DNA of 17,673 bases from Bdellovibrionales bacterium (GCA_026713205.1 JAPOOY010000259.1:1-17673); one strand, 5' to 3'; positions 7,233 through 15,496 are shown, counted from the stretch's first letter. Translations and numbers: made by a program. The notes: generated by a model from the sequence alone, not told the origin.

Positions 7233-9002
7233 CTAAGGCAATCGCCAGAGATTCAATGCATGTTTTCCTAACCATTTTTGATGCCTGGAAATACTTCCTT
7301 CATCCCATTTCTCATATGTGCTGGATTGCTGAGTTATTTTAAATGCACTCTTTTCAAAAAGTTGTTTTTTCTCTTTAAAAGCTTTTTGACCTATATCTTT
7401 ATTTTCCTTTCTGGATAAAAGGGTCAAATTTCCCAGACGATTTATCCATTCTTCCAATTGATCTGTATCTTCAAAACCTCTAAGCCATTCCTCAGAAGGA
7501 GATTGTGGCAAAATATGTTCCAATGTAATTTCATCAAGACTAACAGACTCTCCGCCTCTTAAATATCTCTCAATTCTATAAAGAAAGTATCGGGCTTTTT
7601 TATTGGTTTTCTGCGTTTTAAATACTTTTGTTTCAAAGGAAGTTTGAAATTCCTCATCAGAAGGATAAATTGTTTTCAGTTTTTCAAGCACTAAATCCAG
7701 AGAACCTTTTTCAGATATAACCCTAGCTACTTCACAATACACCCTTTCCTGTGAACTGGGACTCTTTTTGCATATAATATTATATCTTACAGATAAAGCT
7801 TCTATATATCCCAAAAGCTTAATGAATTCCTGTGGGCTAAACTTATGAAATCCAGCAAGAAGAGCGCTTAGCGGCGCTACAATATTAAAAAGATTGAGTG
7901 TTTCAAGTCTCAATTTTAGTTCTTTCTTATTATATTGACCACTTTTATTGTGTATCCAAAACTCATCTCTTTCATTTTTAAGGGCAGAATAAATTTCAGA
8001 GTTTTTTTGCAAACATTCAAGATATTCATTTGCGTTGGATGGAGTGGTTAATTTTGTCTTTATTTTTTTAAATAGCTCTCTCGCTCTTGAAAAATCATGT
8101 CGGCTGTTCCAATCAACTCTTATAAAATGTGAAAAGTCATTTTTTCCCAATTGCCCTATAACATTACTCCATTTATCTTCCAGATTTCTAATCTGAACAT
8201 CATGTAATCCTCTTTTGCTGTCAATAAGAGAGAAAATACTGTTTTTTACCAAATCCGGAGTGGAGAGTTGAACTCCTCTAGCATTGAGGGTCTCAAAAAT
8301 TGTATAAGCATTAACATCATTACCTACAGTTATTGTAGTAAAAACCAAGTGTTTCACTGTTGATTCAATGAGACGGGCCATCTCTTCACCTTTTACATTG
8401 AAAATTTTCGAATCAGGAATATTAACTTTGGCAGTATCTGAATATCTAGACTTTACACGCTCATTAACATAATCCATTATTTGTTCCCGAAAATGTTGCA
8501 AAGCTTTACCCATGAGCCTTTCAGACCAATTAATGTTCCTAACCGGGGGCTCAATGAGGCCACAGAGATAAGATGTAAAATGACGGTTATTGTTCCGATT
8601 GAGAGTCAACTTATGCTCCATTTGAAGAGAAACGGGATCTGTAAAACCTATAAAATTATTCCTGAGAGTCTCTAACCTCTTTTCATTTGCTTCAGATTCC
8701 GCGCTATCCTGAATGAGTGTCTTCAATTCATAAAGAACAGCCAGAATGAGAATACTTATTGTTGTAAGTCTTTGCTGACCGTCAATAATTGTAAAATTTT
8801 CATTATCAGAGGACTGTAAAACCAGATAACCCATATAATGAAAAGGATTTTCAACGGGAACAATATCTTTAATATCCTGCCAAAGATCGATCCATTGTTC
8901 TTCCTGCCAGGAATAATCTCTCTGAAAACGGGGGACTTTATACTTCAAGCCATTACCCATCACTTGTCGGAAAGATTGATTTTTTATATCAAACTGTACC
9001 AT
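7233..9002 (-). CDS. DUF262-DUF1524 protein, GmrSD-type (type IV restriction-like)
   Basis: A single-chain relative of GmrS-GmrD, which cleaves phage DNA carrying modified (glucosylated hydroxymethyl) cytosine. The substrate here is not known. Seen in 589 residues: an N-terminal DUF262 domain with VPRFQRDYSW at 23-32 and the ParB-like signature DGQQRLTT at 74-81, the presumed NTP-binding/hydrolysis motif. A long helical middle follows. The C-terminal DUF1524 HNH-type nuclease has LEHILPQ with His496, then RLGNLTLLSRKEN with Asn525 and Asn534, and a downstream FKEKK. All key residues appear intact, so the protein should be active. The start is an ATG with no clear Shine-Dalgarno. GC is low (about 30% at 8041-8100). 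It lies between clpX and the Fic gene; both are co-oriented and may form a defence module. Confidence 0.93.
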   Translation of the reverse strand: MVQFDIKNQSFRQVMGNGLKYKVPRFQRDYSWQEEQWIDLWQDIKDIVPVENPFHYMGYLVLQSSDNENFTIIDGQQRLTTISILILAVLYELKTLIQDSAESEANEKRLETLRNNFIGFTDPVSLQMEHKLTLNRNNNRHFTSYLCGLIEPPVRNINWSERLMGKALQHFREQIMDYVNERVKSRYSDTAKVNIPDSKIFNVKGEEMARLIESTVKHLVFTTITVGNDVNAYTIFETLNARGVQLSTPDLVKNSIFSLIDSKRGLHDVQIRNLEDKWSNVIGQLGKNDFSHFIRVDWNSRHDFSRARELFKKIKTKLTTPSNANEYLECLQKNSEIYSALKNERDEFWIHNKSGQYNKKELKLRLETLNLFNIVAPLSALLAGFHKFSPQEFIKLLGYIEALSVRYNIICKKSPSSQERVYCEVARVISEKGSLDLVLEKLKTIYPSDEEFQTSFETKVFKTQKTNKKARYFLYRIERYLRGGESVSLDEITLEHILPQSPSEEWLRGFEDTDQLEEWINRLGNLTLLSRKENKDIGQKAFKEKKQLFEKSAFKITQQSSTYEKWDEGSISRHQKWLGKHALNLWRLP

Positions 9003-9115
9003 TGGAAATCATTTTATCTTATTTAAGAATGAAAGTGTAGCGCTCTGACATTTTATAACCATCTGGCAAGGAACCAAAGGAATGTAAATCCTAAAGATTT
9101 TAATTTCATACAGGA

Positions 9116-9127
9116 TCAAACGGAAGG
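9116..9127 (+). repeat. 12-bp direct repeat, right copy, beside DUF262 gene
   Basis: An exact second copy of the 12-mer at 7217-7228, lying upstream of the DUF262 start in the gap before clpX. This copy does not form a hairpin. Confidence 0.5.
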
Positions 9128-9167
9128 AATATAACACAGATACAATCCCTCAGGGAATTATATCCGC

Positions 9168-10460
9168 TTACGCGCTTTCTTTTTCTTTGGGAGAAGAATC
9201 TGCGGCTTTAGCAGTTTTCTTGCGGGGTTTATGGTAGGAAAATTTAGGTCGGGCTTTTTTCCGGATCACATCTTCTGTTATTAAACAGTCCTTAATATTA
9301 GACTCTGAGGGCACCTCATACATAATCTCCAGCATACTGTCTTCCAGAACTTTTCGCAGACCTCTCGCTCCGGTTTTGTTGGTCAAAGCGTGTTCCGCAA
9401 CGGCTTCCAAAGCTTTTTTCTCAAAATTTAATTCCACACCATTGTAGTTGAACAATTTTTTATACTGCTTTGTAAGAGCGTTTTTCGGCTCTTCCAAAAT
9501 CCTTATTAAATCCGGTTTTTTCAAAGGCTCCAAGGTGGATACTACGGGAAGACGACCTATAAATTCCGGAATAAGTCCGTATTGAACCAAGTCCGCCGGT
9601 TCCAGTTGAGAGAGGGTTTTACTCACATTCTTCATCTTTTCCTCACTGGTTTGAATAGTGGCCGCAATCCCCAAAGAGCGACTGGATATCCTGTTTTCTA
9701 TCAGTTTATCCAACCCCACAAAGGCCCCGCCAACAATAAACAGGATATGGGATGTGTTGACCTGAATGAATTCCTGTTGAGGGTGTTTTCGTCCGCCCTT
9801 TGGAGGCAGATTGGCCACCGTTCCCTCTAAAATTTTTAAAAGAGCCTGTTGAACTCCCTCTCCGCTCACATCTCTTGTAATGGAAGGGTTCTCCGATTTA
9901 CGGGTGATTTTATCAATTTCATCAATATAAATAACTCCCTTCTCCGCTTTTTTCACATCATAATCAGCGGCCTGAAGCAGACTTAAGACTACATTCTCCA
10001 CATCCTCTCCCACATAACCGGCCTCCGTTAATGCAGTGGCATCCGCCAGGGCAAAGGGAACATTGAGAATACGGGCAATAGTTTGAGCCAAAAGAGTCTT
10101 TCCTGAACCTGTGGGGCCAATAAGAAGCACATTGCTCTTTGCCACTTCCACATCACTATCTATGGGGCTGCGGGACATATTGATTCGCTTATAGTGATTG
10201 TGAACGGCAACGGACAAAACCTTTTTCGCCGCTGACTGGCCGATAATGTAGTCATCCAATTGTTTCTTGATTTCCGCCGGAGTGGGAACTTTAAATTTCT
10301 GACCGGTTTTAACAGCTTCCTGTCGCGCCTCATCCTTGAGAATATCGTTACACAGATCCACACATTCATCACAAATATAAACCTTGGGCCCGGCAATCAG
10401 CTTTTTGACTTCGTTTTGATTTTTTCCACAAAAGTTACAACTACAAAGATTGTTTGGCAT
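9168..10460 (-). CDS. clpX: ClpX, ATP-binding unfoldase of the ClpXP protease
   Basis: An AAA+ hexameric unfoldase that recognises tagged proteins and feeds them to ClpP. It has 430 residues, close to the usual 420-430. Seen: an N-terminal zinc-binding domain with Cys8, Cys11, Cys30 and Cys33; Walker A GPTGSGKT at 115-122; pore-1 loop GYVGED at 148-153; Walker B VIYIDEID at 176-183; the RKH pore-2 segment at 224-226; sensor region [11 protein letters not shown] at 295-305; and TGARGLR at 363-369 (sensor 2). Odd: the ClpP-docking tripeptide, normally IGF, reads LGI at 263-265. The C-terminus is a Lys/Ser-rich tail. A GAGGA ribosome-binding site precedes the ATG. It follows clpP by 32 bases, so the two form an operon. 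No tig or lon gene is nearby. Confidence 0.97.
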   Translation of the reverse strand: MPNNLCSCNFCGKNQNEVKKLIAGPKVYICDECVDLCNDILKDEARQEAVKTGQKFKVPTPAEIKKQLDDYIIGQSAAKKVLSVAVHNHYKRINMSRSPIDSDVEVAKSNVLLIGPTGSGKTLLAQTIARILNVPFALADATALTEAGYVGEDVENVVLSLLQAADYDVKKAEKGVIYIDEIDKITRKSENPSITRDVSGEGVQQALLKILEGTVANLPPKGGRKHPQQEFIQVNTSHILFIVGGAFVGLDKLIENRISSRSLGIAATIQTSEEKMKNVSKTLSQLEPADLVQYGLIPEFIGRLPVVSTLEPLKKPDLIRILEEPKNALTKQYKKLFNYNGVELNFEKKALEAVAEHALTNKTGARGLRKVLEDSMLEIMYEVPSESNIKDCLITEDVIRKKARPKFSYHKPRKKTAKAADSSPKEKESA

Positions 10461-10492
10461 AATAATTATTCCTCAAAAAACCCTTTAAACTT

Positions 10493-11089
10493 TTATTTTT
10501 TCCGATTCTCCACAATGGAATCCACTAAAGAAAGACTCTGCGCCTCTTTCGGACTGAGATAACGATCCCTGTCCATCATTTGTGTCAGTTTTTCCACCGG
10601 CTGCCCCGAGTGCCTGGCGTAAATTTCCGTTAGCTTTTTCTTGGTATAGGACATTTCTCTGGCATGAATTTCCACATCACTCACCTGTCCGGCAATTCCT
10701 CCCCCGCCCACAAGGGGCTGATGCACCATAACCCGGGCGTTGGGCAGGATAAACCGCTTTCCAGCGGCACCGGCACAAAGCAGAAAGGACCCCATACTGG
10801 CCGCCAGGCCAATACAGTAAGTGGCCACATCACACCGAACAAATTGCATAATATCATAAATCGCCAAACCGGCCGGAACATGGCCTCCGGGGGAATTGAT
10901 ATAAAGATGAATATCCTGATCGGAACTTTGCATTTCCAGAAAAAACATCTGGGCTATAATACTATTGGCCGTATTATCATCAATGGCTGACCCCAGCATG
11001 ATAATCCGATCTTTTAACAAGCGGGAGTAAATATCATAACTTCTCTCCCCGCGGGGAGTCTGCTCAATAACTATGGGTACCAGGGACAA
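10493..11089 (-). CDS. clpP: ClpP, ATP-dependent Clp protease proteolytic subunit
   Basis: The serine peptidase subunit that forms a tetradecameric chamber and degrades proteins unfolded by ClpX. It has 198 residues. Seen: Ser98 in [12 protein letters not shown], His123 in VMVHQP, and Asp175 in DRDRYLS as the catalytic triad; INSPGG at 65-70 and an intact N-terminal segment [20 protein letters not shown]. The start codon is TTG at 11089, supported by a strong AGGAGAAGG just upstream. It falls at the point where mature E. coli ClpP begins, so there is no propeptide. Compared with E. coli ClpP as I recall it, the loop after the catalytic His is three residues longer and glycine-rich ([10 protein letters not shown]). 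It heads a clpP-clpX operon and is divergent from pepA, with both promoters in the 130-base gap. Confidence 0.97.
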   Translation of the reverse strand: MSLVPIVIEQTPRGERSYDIYSRLLKDRIIMLGSAIDDNTANSIIAQMFFLEMQSSDQDIHLYINSPGGHVPAGLAIYDIMQFVRCDVATYCIGLAASMGSFLLCAGAAGKRFILPNARVMVHQPLVGGGGIAGQVSDVEIHAREMSYTKKKLTEIYARHSGQPVEKLTQMMDRDRYLSPKEAQSLSLVDSIVENRKK

Positions 11090-11219
11090 ACCTTCTCCTT
11101 TAAAACAGGGTTTTCACTCTCTCTTCGGTTATTTGTACATTGATACTTGAAATTATTTAACCTCTGTTATAGGACATTTAAGATACACAATTTTTTATCT
11201 TTTGAAAAGGAGTACCTCC

Positions 11220-12728
11220 ATGCGTATCTCAATTCAGGACAAAGCCGGAAAAAAACAGCCTAAAACAACCGTTCTTTTTATTTCAACACAGGATGTGGAA
11301 GGAAAAAGTCGTACAATCCCCCCCTTTCAGAACATTTTAAAACCTCTTTGGAAAGAAGCTGGTTTTAAAGGGGAAAAAAGGGACCTTCTTTTTCTGCCCT
11401 CCACGAAATCAGGAAAGCATTTTATTCTCATAGGCCTGGGAAATGAGGAAGAATTAAACTATGAAGGGGTGCGACTGGCAGGCGCAAGAGCTTTTAAGAG
11501 CCTGAAACAATACAAACAAACAGAAGGGGGTGTTCAGCTGGAAACTCTTTTAAGAAAACAAACCTCCTCCAGCGAAAAAACCTCCCAAGCCTTTACGGAA
11601 GGTTTCATACTTTCAAGCTATGAATGTAAGGATTTTAAGAAACCGGATGCGAAAGCCGCCGCCAAAAACATAAGCCCGGAAAATATTATTTTCCTGCTGG
11701 AAGATAAAACACATAAAGAAGGAGCTGAAAAAGGACTGAAAACGGGAAAAATTTTGGGAGAATCCACAAATACCATTAAAACTCTGGCCAATTATCCGGG
11801 AAATCGGATGACTCGATCAATTTTGGCGCAACAAGTGAAAACTTTAACCAAAAATACAAAAACCAAAACCACCGTATGGGATAAAGCTCGCATTAAAAAA
11901 GAGAAAATGGGCGGGCTTCTTGGTGTCTCTCTGGGCAGTTCGGAAGAGCCTCGCTTTATTATTATGGAATATAAAGGAGCCGGTCCCTCTAAAAAACCGA
12001 TTTGTCTTGTGGGAAAGGGGCTTACCTTTGATTCAGGAGGTATTAGTTTAAAACCCTCCTTTGCAATGGAGGACATGAAGTTTGATATGTGTGGCTCAAC
12101 GGCTGTGATTGGCGCTATGCTGGCTATTGAAAAGCTTAACCTCAAAGTGAATGTATTGGGGCTTATTCCCTCTTCGGAAAATATGCCGGGAGCCTCCGCC
12201 AACAAACCAGGTGACATCTTAAAGGCCCGAAACGGGAAAACCATGGAAATTCTTAACACAGATGCGGAGGGACGGCTCATCTTGGCGGACGCTCTCAGCT
12301 ATGCCTGCGAACAAAAACCTCAGGCCATCTTTGATGTGGCCACCTTAACCGGAGCTATTGTGGTGGCTTTAGGGAATGTTTTCACCGGTATTTTCACAAA
12401 AAATGAAGATTTGTTAAAGAAAATCCGGGAAGCCTCTCATATCTCCGGGGAAAAAATCTGGCATCTTCCTTTAACACAGGAACATCGTGAAGACATGAAA
12501 AGCAATCTGGCGGATGTGGCAAATATTTCCCCCGGACGGGGAGCTGGAAGTTCTACGGCTGCCGCATTCCTGGAGCACTTTGTAGATAAGGCGATTCCCT
12601 GGGCACATTTTGATATTGCCGGAACCGCCTACAACACCGCCAACCGACTGGAATATTGCCAGCCAAAATTCGCCTCCGGTGTTATGGTGCGCACCTTTGT
12701 GGAACTGGCTCGCTCCTTTGAAAAGTAA
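11220..12728 (+). CDS. pepA: Leucyl aminopeptidase, M17 family
   Basis: A cytosolic two-metal aminopeptidase that removes N-terminal residues from peptides, finishing off the products of proteases such as ClpXP. It has 502 residues from the ATG at 11220. A longer frame opens at a TTG at 11202, but its extra codons cover AAGGAG (11207-11212), which is properly spaced for the ATG, so the ATG start is chosen. Seen: metal ligands Lys266, Asp271, Asp289, Asp348 and Glu350, and catalytic Lys278 and Arg352, within GKGLTFDSGGISLKP, KFDMCGSTA and the family signature NTDAEGRL (346-353). The numbering is a constant four less than E. coli PepA as I recall it. The N-terminal third is the usual divergent M17_N domain. 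A composite palindrome and two repeat copies follow. Confidence 0.96.
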   Translation: MRISIQDKAGKKQPKTTVLFISTQDVEGKSRTIPPFQNILKPLWKEAGFKGEKRDLLFLPSTKSGKHFILIGLGNEEELNYEGVRLAGARAFKSLKQYKQTEGGVQLETLLRKQTSSSEKTSQAFTEGFILSSYECKDFKKPDAKAAAKNISPENIIFLLEDKTHKEGAEKGLKTGKILGESTNTIKTLANYPGNRMTRSILAQQVKTLTKNTKTKTTVWDKARIKKEKMGGLLGVSLGSSEEPRFIIMEYKGAGPSKKPICLVGKGLTFDSGGISLKPSFAMEDMKFDMCGSTAVIGAMLAIEKLNLKVNVLGLIPSSENMPGASANKPGDILKARNGKTMEILNTDAEGRLILADALSYACEQKPQAIFDVATLTGAIVVALGNVFTGIFTKNEDLLKKIREASHISGEKIWHLPLTQEHREDMKSNLADVANISPGRGAGSSTAAAFLEHFVDKAIPWAHFDIAGTAYNTANRLEYCQPKFASGVMVRTFVELARSFEK

Positions 12729-12772
12729 GGGCTTTTCCCACCCTCTTCTGCTTTTTGAGTTCTATGGGTAAA

Positions 12773-12798
12773 TATACCAATCCGGTTTGAATTTTCAG
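12773..12798 (+). repeat. Dispersed 3'-end repeat, copy 3
   Basis: TATACC AATCCG followed by GTTTGAATTTTCAG, starting 45 bases past the pepA stop and reading in the pepA direction. With the inverted copy at 12982-13005 it frames the palindrome at 12820-12955. Confidence 0.75.
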
Positions 12799-12819
12799 TT
12801 ATTTTAACAATATTATTAA

Positions 12820-12955
12820 ATGGCATTTTTAGAAAGTCTCTCTATTTTTTCAGGCAGGCCGTCCTGGCCTGCTAGAATTCTGCCATCCTGGCAGTCGGGA
12901 AGTCTGGGAGACTTCCCGACCAGTCAAAAATAGAGAGACTTTCTAAAAATGCCAT
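12820..12955. repeat. Composite palindrome with 30-bp arms and three inner hairpins
   Basis: Bases 12820-12849 are the exact reverse complement of 12926-12955. The interior holds three further hairpins in a row: 12854-12860 with 12866-12872 (GCAGGCC, loop GTCCT); 12881-12885 with 12889-12893 (TGCCA, loop TCC); and 12894-12905 with 12909-12920 (12 bp, loop GGG). The whole could fold into a four-way cloverleaf-like shape as RNA or as extruded DNA. It lies between convergent genes, pepA and the pseudo-phosphatase gene. No target-site duplication is visible. It may work as a bidirectional 3'-end barrier or be a small mobile element. Confidence 0.88.
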
Positions 12956-12981
12956 GTAGCTTTATTCTAAATTTGATTCAT

Positions 12982-13005
12982 GAAATTTCAAACACGATCG
13001 ATATA
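12982..13005 (-). repeat. Dispersed 3'-end repeat, copy 4
   Basis: The reverse strand reads TATATC GATCG, then TGTTTGAAATTTC. It is inverted relative to the copy at 12773-12798 and parallel to the one at 13075-13100. The bases TGAAATTTCA at 12981-12990 are a perfect palindrome. Confidence 0.7.
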
Positions 13006-13074
13006 AACTCTTCATATTCTCTTTCACCACATATAAAGAACTTCAAATTGGAAGAGTATATCTCAAAAGAAAAT

Positions 13075-13100
13075 CTGAAAATTCAACCCCGATCGGCACA
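13075..13100 (-). repeat. Dispersed 3'-end repeat, copy 5
   Basis: The reverse strand reads TGTGCC GATC GGGG then TTGAATTTTCAG. It begins only two bases past the stop codon of the PPM-like gene and reads in that gene's direction. The first half is degenerate (TGTGCC for TATACC). Confidence 0.7.
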
Positions 13101-13102
13101 AT

Positions 13103-13792
13103 CTAATCTGTCAGATCCAGAAGGCCAATCCAAAAGGGGATATTTTGATTATCTTCCGCCAGACAGCGGGCTATGCGGTTTAAAGTACGCTCTTTCCGAG
13201 GAGCGGTGATCACGCTTACGGGAATGAAAGAGCGGCTGATAAAAAGCAAACGATCGGTCTTTTCAACAGGCAAACGGAAAACGGAAAAATGCATATCGGA
13301 ATATAAACCTAAAAGCTGAGAGGGAAGAGGGGGGGGATTTTGCGGCAAACGGGAAAAACCGGAGGCCAGATCCAAAACATGACCCATGGGTTGCAGGGGA
13401 ATATCCGAACGATCCAGATATATATAAGGATGTCCCACCTGTATAAATAAAATCTGCTGCTGCCGAACCACACCACAAACCATTTCATAACCAAAGGTGT
13501 ATTCTGACTCTTTATTTTGCTCCTTAAAAACCTGTTCATTACAGGACAGCACCGCCTGGCGAAAAACATTTTCCTCAGGAGAGAGAGAGTTAAGAGGCGA
13601 ATAAACAGCCGTCACCTCTTCATCAGAGGAATAGGTTTCATAGTTTTGAATAAGGGAACTGAGCACTTCCTTTGTTTGAAACTGAGGCCCCCAGGGAGTC
13701 ACCACAGCAAACAGCCCCAGCTCTTTATGAACCAGGACCTCCGGCTGAGGACGAAAAATTTTACCGCCAAAGGACTGAAATTTTAATTCCAT
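13103..13792 (-). CDS. Probable degenerate PPM/PP2C-like protein (pseudo-phosphatase)
   Basis: A protein of 229 residues that I do not recognise by name. Its layout follows a PPM/PP2C Ser/Thr phosphatase: GLFAVVTPWGP at 26-36 falls where active enzymes have GLFAVADGMGG; VGHPYIYLDR at 119-128 where they have VGDSRAYLLR; and DRLLFISRSFIP at 180-191 where they have DRLLLCSDGL. In all three, the metal-binding Asp is missing (Thr/Pro, His, Ser-Arg), so phosphatase activity is unlikely if the match is real. There is no signal peptide or membrane segment. GGGGAG precedes the ATG by a few bases. It is convergent with pepA across a palindrome-rich gap. The family call rests on pattern likeness only; a novel fold is the alternative. 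Confidence 0.6.
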   Translation of the reverse strand: MELKFQSFGGKIFRPQPEVLVHKELGLFAVVTPWGPQFQTKEVLSSLIQNYETYSSDEEVTAVYSPLNSLSPEENVFRQAVLSCNEQVFKEQNKESEYTFGYEMVCGVVRQQQILFIQVGHPYIYLDRSDIPLQPMGHVLDLASGFSRLPQNPPPLPSQLLGLYSDMHFSVFRLPVEKTDRLLFISRSFIPVSVITAPRKERTLNRIARCLAEDNQNIPFWIGLLDLTD

Positions 13793-13893
13793 TGCTCCCC
13801 TATTATAAAGAACCCTTTCCTAAAAAGTACAATTCTTAATTGGACTTATGTTTATGCAGTTTATGGGCCAACTCTCCGCCTGAACCAAAAATT

Positions 13894-13920
13894 TAGCTTT
13901 ACCTCCCCGGCGGACGATAA
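13894..13920 (+). promoter_or_regulatory. Sigma-28 (FliA)-like promoter of the first lipoprotein gene
   Basis: TAGC, then 15 bases, then GACGATAA, against the FliA consensus TAAA-N15-GCCGATAA. The -10 ends 30 bases before the ATG at 13951. The stretch shares CCTC and GGCGG and ACGATA in the same order with the promoter at 15879-15906 of the paralogous gene. Confidence 0.45.
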
Positions 13921-13950
13921 AGAGTCTAAAGCATACCTATATATAAGGAG

Positions 13951-14853
13951 ATGATTTTGAAGTTAAAAGCCCCCCGATTCCCGCTTTGGCAAATTTTTAT
14001 CCTCTGTCTTATGCTTTTTCCCGCAGCAGGGTGTGTTATCGCAGAACCCTCTCTCATTGAAAGCGCCAGTGAAAATGAAGGCGGGAATCATAGAAGAAAC
14101 AGCAGCAGAGGCACAGGAGAATGTGACAGAAACCGAAGATGTGAAAATATCTGTGAGAGCCTCTTTACAACAGAAACAGCCCGGGAAAAATGTGAAGCTC
14201 TGGACATTATTGATGTGGAGCAAATGGAGGAAACAGTCAGAGTTCTGGAAAATCCGGATTGGGAAAAACTGGAGGCCCTGGACTTAAATGTTCTCAGCGC
14301 CTTACTGAAAATCAGCTTAAATCCCATGGAAACAGCCATCGGTCGCATGATTCCGGAAGAAAAAAATCTATTTCTGGAATGGCTGGTTATTAAACCGAAT
14401 ACAGCAAAAACACTGGAAGATGGGGAAGACAATCTTGAAATCCTGAAAGAATTGATCGGCAGTAGCAAACACACCATATTACATGACTTGAATAGAACCA
14501 TTAGCGGTAGAGAAAGTTTTATGACTCTGGCCATAGAGGTAAAAAATGAATTGGTTTTAAAATGGATTCACGGCTTATTTGAACATATCTGCAACGGGGA
14601 AAAATGTGTCTTTCAGGATTTTTATTGTCAGCTTTCATTGGACAGTGAGGAGGAAGAGGCGCTCTTTCATTATGATTTTTTTGCAAGAACACTGAATGAA
14701 ATGCTATCCAGTCACCGGCCGGAGGACTTAGACGAGGATCACTGGTGGAAAAAAACAGATACAGACGCAGAGGATCTAAATAGATGGAGAACCTCTCCCC
14801 ATAATGTTTGCGAGTGTTTAAAGGGTGGCCCCTGTCCTGATGAGGAGGATTGA
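13951..14853 (+). CDS. Acidic eight-cysteine lipoprotein, paralogue A
   Basis: An exported lipoprotein of unknown function, 300 residues. Seen: a signal peptide with a hydrophobic core (FILCLMLFPAAG) and lipobox Cys28; a Ser/Asn/Arg-rich linker (about 36-56); then a mature domain rich in Glu and Asp. Ten cysteines follow the lipidated one. Eight of them (58, 64, 68, 81, 214, 219, 226, 287) are matched in paralogue B, with the first four in the same C-x5-C-x3-C-x12-C spacing, so up to four disulphides in the periplasm or outside are likely. Shared blocks include ICESLF, VLENPD and CVFQDFYC. AAGGAG abuts the ATG directly, which is too close; a TTG at 13957 has better spacing and may be the true start (298 residues). 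It is convergent with the next gene across 22 bases, where no terminator is visible. Confidence 0.85.
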   Translation: MILKLKAPRFPLWQIFILCLMLFPAAGCVIAEPSLIESASENEGGNHRRNSSRGTGECDRNRRCENICESLFTTETAREKCEALDIIDVEQMEETVRVLENPDWEKLEALDLNVLSALLKISLNPMETAIGRMIPEEKNLFLEWLVIKPNTAKTLEDGEDNLEILKELIGSSKHTILHDLNRTISGRESFMTLAIEVKNELVLKWIHGLFEHICNGEKCVFQDFYCQLSLDSEEEEALFHYDFFARTLNEMLSSHRPEDLDEDHWWKKTDTDAEDLNRWRTSPHNVCECLKGGPCPDEED

Positions 14854-14875
14854 TCTTCCCGGAAGACACAACTCC

Positions 14876-15496
14876 TTAAAAGGCTTTAGGTTTGAAACCG
14901 GGTTTATTGGTCAAAGAGGCGCTGTCTCCCGTGGCGCGAATCACAAACAGCCCCTGCCTTTCCGCAAAAAGCGGCGCCTTCGCATCACTTCTTAAAAAAG
15001 CCACCGCTCCGTAGAGGGTTGCATTTTTATACCTGGAAAAATAGAGCCGGAAAATCTTTAAGGTCTCCAAAAAATACTTCACATCTTCCGGCTTTAAAGT
15101 AGTCTTTACTTCCACAGCCACCACTTCCCGGCCATTTCCGGCTATAATATCAATCTCCCTTCTTTGAAGCTCTCCCTTCTCATCTGTATAAGATTTTTGC
15201 ACTCGGGTGTAGGTTTCATCCACATGAACTCCACGGGACTGTAAAAGCTCTATCAATTTACCCTCCACTAAAGACTCCACCAGCTTTCCCCATTGAGTGT
15301 TAAAATGAGCCTCTGTTTTTTGAAGGGCCAGGAACATTTTTTTCATTTCCTCTTTGGTTTCCTTATTGAGTTTATCCATCTCCTGACGACTTTCCTTCAT
15401 CTGCCGATCTGTATCCTTTTGGCTGATGGAAACCTCTTTTAAAATGTCCCGGATTTCCTTAAAGGTCGGGGAAATTTGTGGAGCGCCTGTTTTCAT
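14876..15496 (-). CDS. PD-(D/E)XK nuclease-like protein, DUF3782 type
   Basis: A 206-residue protein of a family seen widely beside mobile and accessory genes; its molecular role is not settled. Seen: an N-terminal coiled coil (about 13-62, rich in Lys/Glu with KETKEEMKKMFLALQK), then a PD-(D/E)XK-type core with Glu74 in KLVESLVEGK, Asp116 in RREIDIIAGNG and the ExK pair Glu129-Val-Lys131 in VVAVEVKTT. The C-terminus (YGAVAFL, GLFVIRATG, NKPGFKPKAF) is typical of this family. The nuclease residues look intact. AGGAGG lies five bases before the ATG. It sits on the opposite strand between the two lipoprotein paralogues. A short frame with its own AGGAGG overlaps its start. Confidence 0.85.
   Translation of the reverse strand: MKTGAPQISPTFKEIRDILKEVSISQKDTDRQMKESRQEMDKLNKETKEEMKKMFLALQKTEAHFNTQWGKLVESLVEGKLIELLQSRGVHVDETYTRVQKSYTDEKGELQRREIDIIAGNGREVVAVEVKTTLKPEDVKYFLETLKIFRLYFSRYKNATLYGAVAFLRSDAKAPLFAERQGLFVIRATGDSASLTNKPGFKPKAF

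Noticed and set aside
9141..9160. TCCCT-C-AGGGA palindrome after clpX as a terminator
   Set aside because: The loop is a single base and no T-run follows.
11202..11219. TTG start six codons upstream for pepA
   Set aside because: These codons contain the AAGGAG ribosome-binding site that serves the ATG at 11220.
12829..13102. ORFs reading through the composite palindrome region
   Set aside because: The frames are made of repeat sequence and have no coding character; the structure explains the region better.
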